64,000 bases of DNA, taken from an uncultured Myxococcales bacterium (GTDB taxonomy: Bacteria > Myxococcota_A > Polyangia > Polyangiales > Polyangiaceae). The translations under genes were made by a program, and so were the position numbers. The stretch covers positions 1-64,000 of the forward strand of contig CALMUT010000316.1 in the NCBI GenBank assembly GCA_937872925.1. Direction: 5' to 3'. The first letter of the stretch is position 1; every line of letters starts with the position of its first letter. Positions 44,347-53,449 of the stretch are shown here, piece after piece. A model generated the notes under the pieces. It saw nothing but the letters and a program-made list of their open reading frames with translations, had not been told where the DNA came from and ran no database searches.

Positions 44347-45429
44347 CTAGTTGGGATCGGGTTTGGGTGTCTTGGCTGTGCTCTTGGGCAACTCCGGCGC
44401 TTTGACGTAGTCCGCTGGGATCGTACCGGTCAGCGCTTCCAGGAAGCTGACGATTGAGGTCACCTCTTCTGGCTTCAGCGTCTTGCCGAGCTGATACTCG
44501 GCCATCATCGAAACGGCCTCTGGCAGTGTTTTCGCGCTCGCGTCGTGGAAATAGGGCGCCGTCTTCGCCACGTTGCGTAGCCCCGGCACTTTGAAACTCA
44601 TCTTGTCCGCGTCCTGTTTCGTTGCGTCGAAGCGGCCAAGGTCCTTCTGGTTTGGCCAAGGTTTGATGGCCCCGACCTTCTGAAACAGAGTCCCGCCCAG
44701 ATACGCTCCAGAGTGACAGGCGGTGCAGCCCACGTTCATGAACGTCTGAACGCCCTTTTGCTCGGCTTCGGAGAGTGCGGACTTGTCGCCTCCCAAAAAT
44801 TGGTCCCAGCGCGAGGGCGTGACGAGCTTGCGTTCGAAGGCGCCTATGGCCTTGCCGAAGTTGGTGTAGGTCAGCGAATCCTTTTCGTCAGGGAACGCCT
44901 TTTTGAAGGCTTCGACGTACTCCGGCATGGACGACAGCACGGCCAGGACGGCGGCTTCATTGGGCATCGCCATTTCGACTGGGTTGAGCACGGGCCCCTC
45001 GGCCTGCTTTTCGACGTTCGCTGCGCGGCCGTCCCAGAACTGAGCGACGTGCGCCGCCGCGTTGTACACCGTTGGTGAGTTGCGACCGCCCTTTTGCCCT
45101 TTGTGCCCGGTAGAGAAGTCCTGTCCGTCCACGCCGTAGGCGTCGAGTTTGTGGCAGCTGTTGCAGGACAGGTCGTGGTTCTTCGAGACGCGCGTCTCGT
45201 AGTAGAGCATGCGGCCGAGATCGACCTTGGCGTCACTCAGGGCGTTGTCATCCGAAGGCATTTCTTTCGGAAGCTGCGCGAACATGCTGAGGGTTGCTGG
45301 ATCGAGCGCGGGCTGTGGAGCGGTGGCCGCACTGGCGGCAGCTGACGAAGCCGAAGGCTTGGGCTCCTCTTTGCAGCCCGTACCGAGGGCAAGCAGAGAA
45401 GCGACCATCATCACGGAACGTATTTGCAC
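44347..45429 (-). CDS. Di-haem cytochrome c peroxidase family lipoprotein
   Basis: A 360-residue exported protein of the CCP/MauG family. The GTG at 45429 is chosen because it is preceded by GGAGGT and starts a lipoprotein signal (lipobox G-T-G-C). The two haem sites are CNSCH near residue 88 and CTACH near residue 234. FKVPGLRNVAKTAPYFHD contains the conserved C-terminal ligand region. In classical CCP the high-potential haem passes electrons to the peroxidatic haem to reduce H2O2. It resembles the other di-haem gene in this window but is compact and lacks the N-terminal extension. Transcription probably comes from the 253-bp gap to its right. Confidence 0.92.
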   Translation of the reverse strand: MQIRSVMMVASLLALGTGCKEEPKPSASSAAASAATAPQPALDPATLSMFAQLPKEMPSDDNALSDAKVDLGRMLYYETRVSKNHDLSCNSCHKLDAYGVDGQDFSTGHKGQKGGRNSPTVYNAAAHVAQFWDGRAANVEKQAEGPVLNPVEMAMPNEAAVLAVLSSMPEYVEAFKKAFPDEKDSLTYTNFGKAIGAFERKLVTPSRWDQFLGGDKSALSEAEQKGVQTFMNVGCTACHSGAYLGGTLFQKVGAIKPWPNQKDLGRFDATKQDADKMSFKVPGLRNVAKTAPYFHDASAKTLPEAVSMMAEYQLGKTLKPEEVTSIVSFLEALTGTIPADYVKAPELPKSTAKTPKPDPN

Positions 45430-45682
45430 GGCTGATACCTCCATCGAACTCGCCCCTGTGCATCCGCTGTGCCACCCCTTCCACCGGGTCGTTTCCCTAG
45501 CCAAGGGCGCAACTTCTTCGGTTCGCAGACCTCGTTGACGAATCCTCTGCGCGGTGACGGCCGCTCCCTCGACGACATGCGTCCACCGCGCTGGTAGCAA
45601 GTGGGCTGGCTGAGTCACAGTCGTTGTATTAGACGTCTTACAGAATGATCGTTGTGCGGGAGCTGCGTTCGGAGGTGGCAGG

Positions 45683-46633
45683 GTGGGTTCCGTAGCGCGA
45701 GTAGCTTGGCTGCGAGCCCTGTGCCTCGCATTTGCGCTGGGGGCGATCGGGTGCGCTCCGGCCGAGCGCATCGTTGTCGTCGAGAAGACGACACCCTGCC
45801 CGGAGCCAAGGGCATCCCAAGCCACCGGCACTCCATCGGCGCTTCCGCAGAGCTGCGGTCAGATGGCCTTGGAGCGCGCTGCCTTTGACGCGCAAGGATT
45901 TGGCGAACGGCACCCGCGTCGCGTCGCTATAGAAGCGGCCTACGCGCAGTGTGAGGGACAAGGGCCGTCGCCCGATGAGTGCGCAGCCGCGTTGCGCGAA
46001 GAGCAAGTTGCTCAGTCGAAGTACGGTTCGAAGCATCCAACGCTCCGCGCGGTCCAGGCCAAAGCGTCGCTGTGTCGTCGCGCCCTGGTGCAAGGGGTTC
46101 CCGCTGCGCGCTTCGCCTTTGACGGCGTCACCCTTGGCGAAACCGTAGCTCGATTCCTTGAGCGTCAGAACCTGCAAGCCTTCCTATGCGATACGGATCC
46201 GATCCAAGAACGCAGCCGCCGCATTTGGTTTTTCGCGCCCTGCCGCAAGGCCCAGTCGTTGCCCAATCGCACACTGCTGACGCTGTTTAGCGCTCCGTCG
46301 GCTGAGCGTGAGTCCGCGAAGGTGGACGCGGTGGCCTGGGCCTTTGGGGACTTTGCAGCGATCGAATTTCCGGCACGTATCGGCAGCAGCGCGGCCGACG
46401 TGGAGCGTGCGCTGGGGCCCGGAACCCGGATCTTCGATTTCGAGGGCGTGGTGGACGACGGGGGCGGCATCCAGGTCGTTGCGCACGGGCCCGATGTGTA
46501 CTCCATCATGCGCCAGGGCCTGTCGATGGCCTTTGTGGTGGGGACGATGGGACGCGAGCGCGATCGTGAAGAATGGCGCGGCCTGGTGGCGAACTTCCTC
46601 AAGGCCGAGCGTCTAGCGGCAAAGGCTCCCTGA
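45683..46633 (+). CDS. Hypothetical Cys-containing lipoprotein
   Basis: A 316-residue lipoprotein. The GTG at 45683 gives a signal peptide ending A-I-G-C. The first half is alpha-helical with repeated HP-R/T-L/R motifs (ERHPRRVAIEAAYAQCEGQG; SKHPTLRAVQAKASLC), probably two related units with paired Cys. The second half is mixed and ends EEWRGLVANFLKAERL. No catalytic motif or family recognised. It is divergent from the cytochrome c peroxidase gene; an 8-bp palindrome AGACGTCT (in TTAGACGTCTTA) lies between them and could be an operator. Confidence 0.7.
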   Translation: MGSVARVAWLRALCLAFALGAIGCAPAERIVVVEKTTPCPEPRASQATGTPSALPQSCGQMALERAAFDAQGFGERHPRRVAIEAAYAQCEGQGPSPDECAAALREEQVAQSKYGSKHPTLRAVQAKASLCRRALVQGVPAARFAFDGVTLGETVARFLERQNLQAFLCDTDPIQERSRRIWFFAPCRKAQSLPNRTLLTLFSAPSAERESAKVDAVAWAFGDFAAIEFPARIGSSAADVERALGPGTRIFDFEGVVDDGGGIQVVAHGPDVYSIMRQGLSMAFVVGTMGRERDREEWRGLVANFLKAERLAAKAP

Positions 46634-46763
46634 GCCAGCGCGGCGCTGATTCCACCCAGACAGGGCCCGTTGGCTGCGTCTGGCGGGTGGCCTCATCCAA
46701 GACGGCCCGCAGCGAAGGCGGACCTCGTATGAGGTCGCGAAAGAAGCCCGGGGCGGAGCAATA

Positions 46764-46783
46764 AAAACACACGTTCGTTTTTT
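46764..46783. promoter_or_regulatory. Imperfect palindrome upstream of the TetR gene, probable operator
   Basis: A 20-bp element reads AAAAACACAC then GTTCGTTTTT, with 8 of 10 positions complementary between halves. It lies 20 bp before the TetR start, where an autorepressor would block transcription. Adjacent A and T tracts make a promoter likely here too. Confidence 0.45.
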
Positions 46784-46803
46784 TTTGTTGAAATGCGCCA
46801 CCC

Positions 46804-47457
46804 ATGCCCGCAGACTTCCAGGCGGTGCCAAAACCTAGAAAGACCCCGCGCCCCAGCAGCGAGGCCATCCTGCGCAGTGCGGCGAAGGTATTTGCAGCTC
46901 GCGGTTACGCGGATACCTCGTTGCGGCAGTTGATGGCCGCGGCCCGGGTCTCCACGACCGCGTTCTACGCCCGGTTCGCAACCAAGGAAGCGGTGCTCAG
47001 CGCGCTGGTCATGGAGCTGTTGCAAGAGCTCAGCACGCGCGCTCAGGCGGAATTGAAACACGCGACGGGTCTGGCCGACGGTTTTGATCGCGGCGTGGAC
47101 GTTCTGGTGGCCGTGATCGTTCCGAAGAAGCAAGTGGTGCGGGTGGCGCTTAGCGAGGGCGCGGGAAGTCCGCTGGTCGCCGAGACCCTGCGTAATCTGT
47201 ACGCGGTGCTGGCGGGCTTGCTGGCGAGCAACCTCCGCTCGCTAGCGCGACGTGGCGCGGCAGATGATACGCACGTAGATGCGGTGGCCTGGAGTCTGGT
47301 CGGCGCCCTGAACATGCAAGTGACGCGCTGGGCAGTGCATGGGGACTTGAGCGACGATGCGTTGGGTCCGGCGCTTCGCAATGTGGCTACGGCGCTGCTG
47401 CCCGTCGTGGACCCTGGCCTCGGGGGGCAGCCGGTGACCGCGGGAGCAAAAACATGA
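46804..47457 (+). CDS. TetR-family transcriptional regulator
   Basis: A 217-residue regulator. The N-terminal HTH (about residues 18-65) has SEAILRSAAKVFAARGYADT then S-L-R-Q-L-M-A-A-A-R-V-S-T-T-A-F-Y-A-R-F, the classic TetR signature. The rest is a helical ligand-binding and dimer domain with no clear ligand. The stop codon overlaps the start of the M23 peptidase gene by 4 bp (ATGA), so the two are co-translated. An operator-like palindrome lies upstream, suggesting autoregulation of the pair. Confidence 0.93.
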   Translation: MPADFQAVPKPRKTPRPSSEAILRSAAKVFAARGYADTSLRQLMAAARVSTTAFYARFATKEAVLSALVMELLQELSTRAQAELKHATGLADGFDRGVDVLVAVIVPKKQVVRVALSEGAGSPLVAETLRNLYAVLAGLLASNLRSLARRGAADDTHVDAVAWSLVGALNMQVTRWAVHGDLSDDALGPALRNVATALLPVVDPGLGGQPVTAGAKT

Positions 47458-48416
47458 AGAAGCAAAGCTGGTCGAGTGGGCTGTTGGTCATCGTGGTCGT
47501 CGCAGTCGGGTGTGGCGACGCCGCAGACGAGGTGGCGGCCGGGAGTGGTGGTGGTGCCGGCGCGTCCGGAGCTGGCTTCGGCCTGGACGCAGGCGTTGCC
47601 GGGGCCAACTGGGCGGGCGCCGCGGGCAGTGCTGGGGCCAACGACGCCGGCGCTGCGGGGAGCTCCGGTATGGGGGGGAGTGCCGGTGCGGGGGGATCCG
47701 CGGGGCAGAGCGGAGCCGGCGCTGGCAGTGCGGGCGCGGGCCCGGGCGCAGATCTGTGTTCCGGCAAGAAGGACGGCAAGTACTGCGGTGGCGCTCTGGG
47801 TGGCAACAAAGCGCATTTGTATACCTGCGCGAGCGGGGCCACGAGCGCCAACAAGAGCTGCGCCAACGGCTGTTTCAACGGCACCTACGAAGACAAATGC
47901 GCGGCCAAGTGCTGCTTGGGCAAACCACCCGGAAGCATTCCCACAAACGGCGGTTGGAACGACTGCCCCTACAGTGGCAGTGGGCGCCAGCACATGGCGA
48001 TCGACTTCACCAGCCCACTGAACACGCCCATCCCCGCTGGCATGGACGCGATCGTCCAATACGTTCGCTACAAGAATGATCCCAGCTGTTACAAGAATGG
48101 CGGCTGCACTGCCGCGTGCCTGGCCAGCGGTGACTACATCGTGCTGCGCGCGGCCTGTGGTGATCCCAAGAAACCCGCCAACGACCTATTTATCCGCTAC
48201 CACCACATCAACAAGGTGGAGAAGGGCATCAAAGTCGGGGACAAGATCGCCCGAGGCGACATTATCGCGTACGTGGGGCAGTCGGGCTGCGCCACGGGCC
48301 CGCACGTGCACTTAATGACCGCGTCGTTCAAGAAAGGCACGTACAAGACCGGTGCGAATCCGTCGTTCTTCTCCTGCGGCAATGCGGTGAACCCCGACTC
48401 TCGATTCTGCAAGTGA
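47454..48416 (+). CDS. M23-family peptidase lipoprotein
   Basis: A 320-residue exported protein: lipobox V-A-V-G-C, a Gly/Ala/Ser linker of about 70 residues (G-A-G-A-A-G-S type), and a Cys-rich segment (DLCSGKKDGKYCGGALG, SCANGCFNGTYEDKC). An M23/LytM endopeptidase domain follows at about residues 165-315. Zinc-site residues are visible as H-M-A-I-D-F (H-x3-D) and G-P-H-V-H-L (H-x-H). Such enzymes cut peptidoglycan cross-links. Being coupled to a TetR gene suggests induction, for example during wall remodelling or prey lysis, which is inference. Confidence 0.9.
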   Translation: MKKQSWSSGLLVIVVVAVGCGDAADEVAAGSGGGAGASGAGFGLDAGVAGANWAGAAGSAGANDAGAAGSSGMGGSAGAGGSAGQSGAGAGSAGAGPGADLCSGKKDGKYCGGALGGNKAHLYTCASGATSANKSCANGCFNGTYEDKCAAKCCLGKPPGSIPTNGGWNDCPYSGSGRQHMAIDFTSPLNTPIPAGMDAIVQYVRYKNDPSCYKNGGCTAACLASGDYIVLRAACGDPKKPANDLFIRYHHINKVEKGIKVGDKIARGDIIAYVGQSGCATGPHVHLMTASFKKGTYKTGANPSFFSCGNAVNPDSRFCK

Positions 48417-48489
48417 CGATCCAGCGTCGGCGCCGCGCGCCCTGCGCCCGGAAGCGCCGGAGTGCCTCGCGGGTGCTCTGGACGTGGCG

Positions 48490-51195
48490 CTAGATCCGCT
48501 CGACCCAGATAGGCGCTGACCAAGCCATGCGATCCGAACCGGTAGCGTGCACTTCGACGTAGAAGAAGTACTCACCTGCTTCCGGCAGGGTCAAGGTTGC
48601 AGATTGCCAGCCCGGGCTCACGGCCGTCATCTCAATTGACACCTTGACGGCGTCCTGCCCGATGCGCCCGAGATAGATGCGCAGGTCGAAGGGGCCGGCA
48701 TAGTCCGGATCTTCAACGAATACTCGGACCGGCACGTCGGGGCTCGGACTCTGCGTCTGCGCGCCCATGGGCACGCGATGGAAGGCGTATGAGCGCAGCA
48801 CCAGGTTCTCGTCCTCGCTGGCGTACACTTCTCGCTGCTCGAGCGCGTCCAGGGTGCGAAGCTCCGAAAGCGAGTGCGCGATGATGGCGGTACGGCTGGT
48901 GTGCCCCGCTCCCCAGTTCGCGAAGTGATTGTCGTGGCTAGCGGTAGGTGCCACGCGGAAACCGCGAGTCAGGAAGTAATCGAAGTCGGGGCGCACGTGC
49001 GTACTGCGCACGAACACCCCCGGCTCCGTCTTGCTTTCCACGATCGACGGATTCTGGGGAGACTCGGAGCCGAACTCGGTGCCACGGTTCAAGGTAACTT
49101 CAACCAAGCGCGCGTAGGTGCCGGCTTCGTCCAGGAGGTTCGCCCAAGTCTTGTCGACGGTGACGGCGTCGGGAATGGCATCGCCGCGCAGCCAGCCATC
49201 GCGCTCCGCCTTGAGCGGGAAGTAGTCGTCGATGCCGAAGTCGTTGAACTTCTTGTCGCGTTCCCCTGCCTTGGGGATATCGAGCAAATTCACTCCGAAA
49301 ACCATGTCCCAGCTTCCGTTCAAGTTGGCGGGATCGCTGGCAAAGGTCTTCGGGTGATTGAGCATGAAAATGGGCCGGTCGCCCTGCGCGTCTCGTGCCG
49401 GCAGGAAGCCGCCGTAGAGCAAGTCAAAGCGCCCGCGGTCGACCTTGGCAATGGCGCGCGAACCGAAGATCCCGACGTGATTGCCGGTGCTGTTGCTGCT
49501 CCACTCCATGCTGGGCAGCGCCAAGAACCCCGCGCCACTCACCCCCGAAGCCGCTTGCATGACGGCGGCGTAACCGGTTGGCGTCATGTTGGCGTCGTCC
49601 TCAGGGTCTTCGCCCCCATCCCGGCAGTGGGGCGACAGCGCCATGAAGTCCAAGCCGCCAACGTCCCGCGCGTATTCGAAGGCCTGCCGCGCCGCGGCGT
49701 CTACTGCCGCCGGAACGTCGACGGCAACGACCTGTCCCGTCTCATCTTTGCGCTCGGCTTTGCCGTCATCTAGCGCCACGCCGTCTTCCTTTGCGAAGAA
49801 GTGGGCGTGTAGGTTGCCGAAGTACGTTTGGGTCGTGGCTTGGTGCTGCGTTGCGGCGTCTTGGTTAGCGTCCAAGAACGGCGTTTCCAGGGACCAATGC
49901 CACAGCCGATGGAACAGGGCGCGGAACTGCCGCATGACGTGGGCGTTCCGATACACGCCGTAGTTTTCGAAATTATTGAAGAAGCCGGTTCCGGACCAGT
50001 TCCCGGAACCATTGAGCAGCACGCGGCCGTCGATGATCGCAAGCTTGTGGTGCAGGAGTTGGTACTCGGCCGCGTTGACGCGCTTGTACCGAATACGTCC
50101 CCCTGCGACGACCAAGTCGTCCCAGAAGCCGCCGCTGTGCTCCTCTCGCGTGGTCTCGTTGAGGAGTAGGCGTACCTCGACGCCCCGTTGCGCCGCGTTC
50201 TTGAGTTCTTTCGCCAGATCCGCGAACGTGAAGTGATGCATGATCACGTCGATGCTCTTCGTGGCCGCGCGCAATTGGTCTCGTATCATGGTGCGCGGGG
50301 CGCCGCTCGGCGCGAACGCGACGCGCTCGTTGGAGCAGGCGCCCGCGGCGTCCGGATCCTGGGCGCGCATTGCTTCGAAGTGACAGGTGAAGCCCGCGAT
50401 CACGGGATGCACGGGTGTGCCCCGCAATAGGAGCGCGTTTTCTTCGTTGATGGTCGTGCCTGTAGAGGAGTAGTTGGCGCTGCCCGTCAGCAGTATGCGT
50501 CCGTCAATCAGTACGAACTTCGCATGCTGTAGGCCCGCGCGGCTGCCGGAGGGTTTGCCCGCGACGAAGACCACATCAATACCCTTGGACTGCAGTTGCT
50601 TGGCTCGGCTGCCGGACTGATCCTGTGCCGAGTCCATGGCAAGGCGGACTTGCACTCCACGCGCGTGTGCGCGCTCCAGCGCGTCCGCGATCTCCGAGAC
50701 ACTGAAGGTAAACTGCGCGAAGTCCACGGAGGTCTGTGCGCCGTCGATCAGTTCCACGACCTTCTTCACCAGTTGCGAGCGCGCTTTGAGGATTGCCTTG
50801 TCGGCCGCAGTGCACACATCGCAAAACGGCTGCGTCAGGATCACTTCAATATCGTCATCTGCGCCCACCAGGCGGCAACCGATTTTGGGATCGCCCGCCC
50901 ACTGCATGCCCTCGGTTTCCGGCGTATCGCCGCAGGCATCTTGATCCGGGCCGCAGTCCGGGTCCGGATAGGCGCAGTAGCCGCCGTCGTCGCATTTTTC
51001 GTCGTCGTACCAGCCGCCGGCCGCGCACGGGTCGACCGCGTCCGACTTGCCGTGCAGGTACGGTGGCAAGCATTCAGCGCGGGTTTTCGTGTCGAGACAA
51101 GGAGCCGATGCGTTTGCTGCGGGTTCGGAGGAGCAGGCGTCCACACAAAGCGGCAGTAGTGCGAGGACAAGTAGGCGCAGAGCGTTGCGGAACAT
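48490..51195 (-). CDS. Phospholipase D-like and PHP (CehA-like) hydrolase fusion lipoprotein
   Basis: A 901-residue exported protein with lipobox C-V-D-A-C. After a Cys-rich, Asp-rich stretch (about residues 25-110) come two PLD domains with HKD motifs: H-A-K-F-V-L-I-D (near 223) with GSANYS, and H-H-K-L-A-I-I-D (near 381) with GSGNWS. From about 455 follows a PHP/CehA-McbA-like region with N-L-H-A-H and FMALSPHCRD, a later NHVGIFG and ASHDNHFANWG carrying metal-type His residues. A final beta domain (about 800-901) completes it. PLD enzymes cut phosphodiesters and PHP enzymes cut phosphoesters, so it may degrade nucleic acid or lipid outside the cell. Confidence 0.88.
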   Translation of the reverse strand: MFRNALRLLVLALLPLCVDACSSEPAANASAPCLDTKTRAECLPPYLHGKSDAVDPCAAGGWYDDEKCDDGGYCAYPDPDCGPDQDACGDTPETEGMQWAGDPKIGCRLVGADDDIEVILTQPFCDVCTAADKAILKARSQLVKKVVELIDGAQTSVDFAQFTFSVSEIADALERAHARGVQVRLAMDSAQDQSGSRAKQLQSKGIDVVFVAGKPSGSRAGLQHAKFVLIDGRILLTGSANYSSTGTTINEENALLLRGTPVHPVIAGFTCHFEAMRAQDPDAAGACSNERVAFAPSGAPRTMIRDQLRAATKSIDVIMHHFTFADLAKELKNAAQRGVEVRLLLNETTREEHSGGFWDDLVVAGGRIRYKRVNAAEYQLLHHKLAIIDGRVLLNGSGNWSGTGFFNNFENYGVYRNAHVMRQFRALFHRLWHWSLETPFLDANQDAATQHQATTQTYFGNLHAHFFAKEDGVALDDGKAERKDETGQVVAVDVPAAVDAAARQAFEYARDVGGLDFMALSPHCRDGGEDPEDDANMTPTGYAAVMQAASGVSGAGFLALPSMEWSSNSTGNHVGIFGSRAIAKVDRGRFDLLYGGFLPARDAQGDRPIFMLNHPKTFASDPANLNGSWDMVFGVNLLDIPKAGERDKKFNDFGIDDYFPLKAERDGWLRGDAIPDAVTVDKTWANLLDEAGTYARLVEVTLNRGTEFGSESPQNPSIVESKTEPGVFVRSTHVRPDFDYFLTRGFRVAPTASHDNHFANWGAGHTSRTAIIAHSLSELRTLDALEQREVYASEDENLVLRSYAFHRVPMGAQTQSPSPDVPVRVFVEDPDYAGPFDLRIYLGRIGQDAVKVSIEMTAVSPGWQSATLTLPEAGEYFFYVEVHATGSDRMAWSAPIWVERI

Positions 51196-51291
51196 CGCGA
51201 GGTGCAGTCTACTACCACAGTGGCGCCTGTGGCTTCCGCCGGTGACGCCGGGGCGGGCGCGGGTACATTCTCCTAGGAGTGCGGGGTTTTT

Positions 51292-51918
51292 GTGGCTCGA
51301 GCGAAAGACGCGGACTCAGAGCAGACATTTCGGACCATCGTCGATACGACTCTTGAGATGTTGCAGGAAGCGGGGACGGAAACCCCTTCGCTGCGTGAAG
51401 TTGCGCAACGGGCGAAGCTGAGCCTTGGCACCATCCACTACTACTTCGACAACAAAGAAGAGCTACTGGAGGCCTGCCTGGATGGATACTACGCGCGGCT
51501 GGTCAAGCTGGGTCAGGAACTGGCAACCCAGACCAGCGAACAAGGCTTAGTTGGCCGAGAAATGGTCGAGCACGTTGCGCGGTCTTTGTACCGATTCGTC
51601 TGCCAAGAGCGCGCACTCGTTGCCGTCCGGATCAGGACAAACGCGCGCCGGGGGGAGTTGCACCCGCGGCGCCAGCCGGACTTCATGGGGGCGATTATCG
51701 AGCAGGCAGCGACCATCCTGGAGCCACATATCGAGGTGGACGCCCTGGACGCACGGCTCTCGGTTCAAGCGCTCTCGACAACGATGGTGCGCTTTGCGCT
51801 TCTCAGCGACGAAGAGCTGACTTGGGTGACCGGTCTGCAAGGTGCCGCGGCCCGGGAAGCTCTGGAAGACTACATCGTGCGCGCGGCGCGTCGCTTGGTC
51901 CGTCCCAGTGACGGTTGA
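51292..51918 (+). CDS. TetR-family transcriptional regulator
   Basis: A 208-residue regulator starting at GTG 51292, with AGGAG upstream. The HTH (about residues 10-60) reads TPSLREVAQRAKLSLGTIHY then Y-F-D-N-K-E-E-L-L-E, a textbook TetR recognition helix. The C-terminal helical domain (PHIEVDALDARLSVQALS) has no identifiable ligand. It is divergent from the PLD-PHP fusion gene with 96 bp between starts, so it may control that gene. It ends 45 bp before the antisense tRNA-Ala. Confidence 0.92.
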   Translation: MARAKDADSEQTFRTIVDTTLEMLQEAGTETPSLREVAQRAKLSLGTIHYYFDNKEELLEACLDGYYARLVKLGQELATQTSEQGLVGREMVEHVARSLYRFVCQERALVAVRIRTNARRGELHPRRQPDFMGAIIEQAATILEPHIEVDALDARLSVQALSTTMVRFALLSDEELTWVTGLQGAAAREALEDYIVRAARRLVRPSDG

Positions 51919-51963
51919 GTGTGGGGCTACGGTCCGCGCTGATTTGCGGACGCTGAAAGTTTG

Positions 51964-52036
51964 TGGAGCCGAGGGGGATCGAACCCCTGACCTCCTGACT
52001 GCCAGTCAGGCGCTCTCCCAGCTGAGCTACGGCCCC
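51964..52036 (-). tRNA. tRNA-Ala (anticodon GGC)
   Basis: A complete 73-base cloverleaf on the minus strand. The acceptor stem GGGGCCG pairs with CGGCTCC (one G-U pair), with discriminator A. The D-arm begins TAGCTCAG. The anticodon stem CCTGA/TCAGG encloses loop CTGGCAG, whose anticodon is GGC. The T-loop is GTTCGATC. The 3' CCA is not encoded (CAA follows). Confidence 0.95.
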
Positions 52037-52175
52037 GGGAAGGGCGGGGAGCCTTGCACAAAGGATCCTCGAACGCGAGGTCTTTTTGGACTCACTTTCC
52101 CTCTACTGCATTGACGCAGAGGGCCCGTTTCTTTTCTTGTCTGCTTGTCCCGCCGACCGGCGGGCTTGGTTAGTT

Positions 52176-52520
52176 TCAACCACCTTTGGGTGGTCCGCCG
52201 GGCGCTGGCGCCGCCGCAGCTGCGGCAGCCTGCGGATCCGGCGCTGCGGGCTGCTGCGCAGCAAGCTCCGCAGCACGCGCTGCCTCTGCTTCTTGAGCCG
52301 CGGTTGCCGCGGCTGTGCGCAGCTCCTCGGTCGTCTTGCCGGCCGGGCGCGTCGCCATCAGCGTCAGGGCACCGACCAGAAACAGCGCTCCGCCCAAGAG
52401 GGGCATCCACGCGGGGGTGCGCGGCTCGTCGCTGTCCAGCTCGTCAACGGGGCTCACGTGGGTCAGATCGTGGTCCTCGTGGACTTCCACTGCGTGTGCG
52501 GGTTCTTGCTGGTGCGCCAT
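52176..52520 (-). CDS. Hypothetical small membrane protein
   Basis: A 114-residue protein with an acidic, His-rich N-terminus (HAVEVHEDHDLTHVSPVDEL), one membrane helix (about residues 38-57, LLGGALFLVGALTLM) and an Ala/Gln/Pro-rich tail. No family recognised. It lies on the same strand as the tRNA-Ala, 140 bp upstream of it. The composition bias makes it plausible but it needs support from homologues. Confidence 0.55.
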   Translation of the reverse strand: MAHQQEPAHAVEVHEDHDLTHVSPVDELDSDEPRTPAWMPLLGGALFLVGALTLMATRPAGKTTEELRTAAATAAQEAEAARAAELAAQQPAAPDPQAAAAAAAPAPGGPPKGG

Positions 52521-52597
52521 TGTTACCTTATGTGAGCTTTGGGACCGGCGGTCAAGCGTAGCCGCGAGCGGCCGGGGCGAGTACCCTCGGAACCCGC

Positions 52598-53398
52598 GTG
52601 TCCCCGCTGAATTTCGCCGTTGTCGCTCGACCGGAGCAGGCCGAACCCTTGGAGGCGTTCTGCGCTTTGCTCCAGGCGTCGACAGGCATCCGGCTGCGCT
52701 CGACGATCATGGACGCCTACCCAAAAATGGTCGACGCCGTTGCAAGCGGAAGCGTGGACGCGGTCTGGGCGCCTCCCTTAGTGGCCGTGGACCTAGAGGA
52801 CCGGGGCGCCGCGCGTCCCATCGCCGTGGTCGAGCGCAGCCTCCGCGCCGGCTACTACTGTGCGCTTTTCGTCCATCCGAAGAGCGCGATCCGCAAGGTG
52901 GAAGACCTGAAAGCGGCGCGCGCGGGCTGGGTGAGCAAAGACAGTGCATCTGGCTACGTCGTGCCCCGCTGGCATTTGCGTTCGTCGGGGTACGACTTGA
53001 AAGCGCTGTTTGGGGAAGAGGTTTTTTTCGACGGACACGAGGCGGTCACTCGTGCCGTGCTCGACGGCACCGTGGACACCGGGGCCTCACACGTCGGGCT
53101 CGATGCAGTGACTCAAGAGCTGAGCCACGCGCCCTGGATCCACATGGGACTACAACCGGGGGCAGTGCGTGTCATCCTGTTGGTCGGTCCGATCCCCGGA
53201 GACGTCATCATGGTCAGTACGAAGGTGCCGCAGGCGGTGGCGCAGTCGCTGACGGGCGCGCTTCTGTCGATTGGCCGCGCGGACGAAACCAGGACCTTGT
53301 TCGAGGCGAGTCGTTTTGAACCCGTCGCGGAGGGACATCTTTCGATGTTGCGCCGGCTTTCTCGATTCCGAGAAACTGAAGGCGGGCCCGAATCTTGA
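52598..53398 (+). CDS. PhnD-like substrate-binding protein without signal peptide
   Basis: A 266-residue protein starting at GTG 52598 (MSPLNFAVVARPEQAE). The fold is that of phosphate/phosphonate ABC binding proteins: SGSVDAVWAPPLVAVDLEDR, A-R-A-G-W-V-S-K-D-S-A-S-G-Y-V-V-P and F-F-D-G-H-E-A-V-T-R-A-V-L. The normal N-terminal export signal is missing, so the protein should stay in the cytoplasm. It is followed after 51 bp by a Ser/Thr kinase gene, with no transporter genes around. It may serve as a ligand sensor, not a transporter part; that is inference. Confidence 0.8.
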   Translation: MSPLNFAVVARPEQAEPLEAFCALLQASTGIRLRSTIMDAYPKMVDAVASGSVDAVWAPPLVAVDLEDRGAARPIAVVERSLRAGYYCALFVHPKSAIRKVEDLKAARAGWVSKDSASGYVVPRWHLRSSGYDLKALFGEEVFFDGHEAVTRAVLDGTVDTGASHVGLDAVTQELSHAPWIHMGLQPGAVRVILLVGPIPGDVIMVSTKVPQAVAQSLTGALLSIGRADETRTLFEASRFEPVAEGHLSMLRRLSRFRETEGGPES

Positions 53399-53449
53399 CC
53401 GCAATGGACCGAGCGCCCTAGGCTGCGACCGCGCGAACCAACCGAGCAT

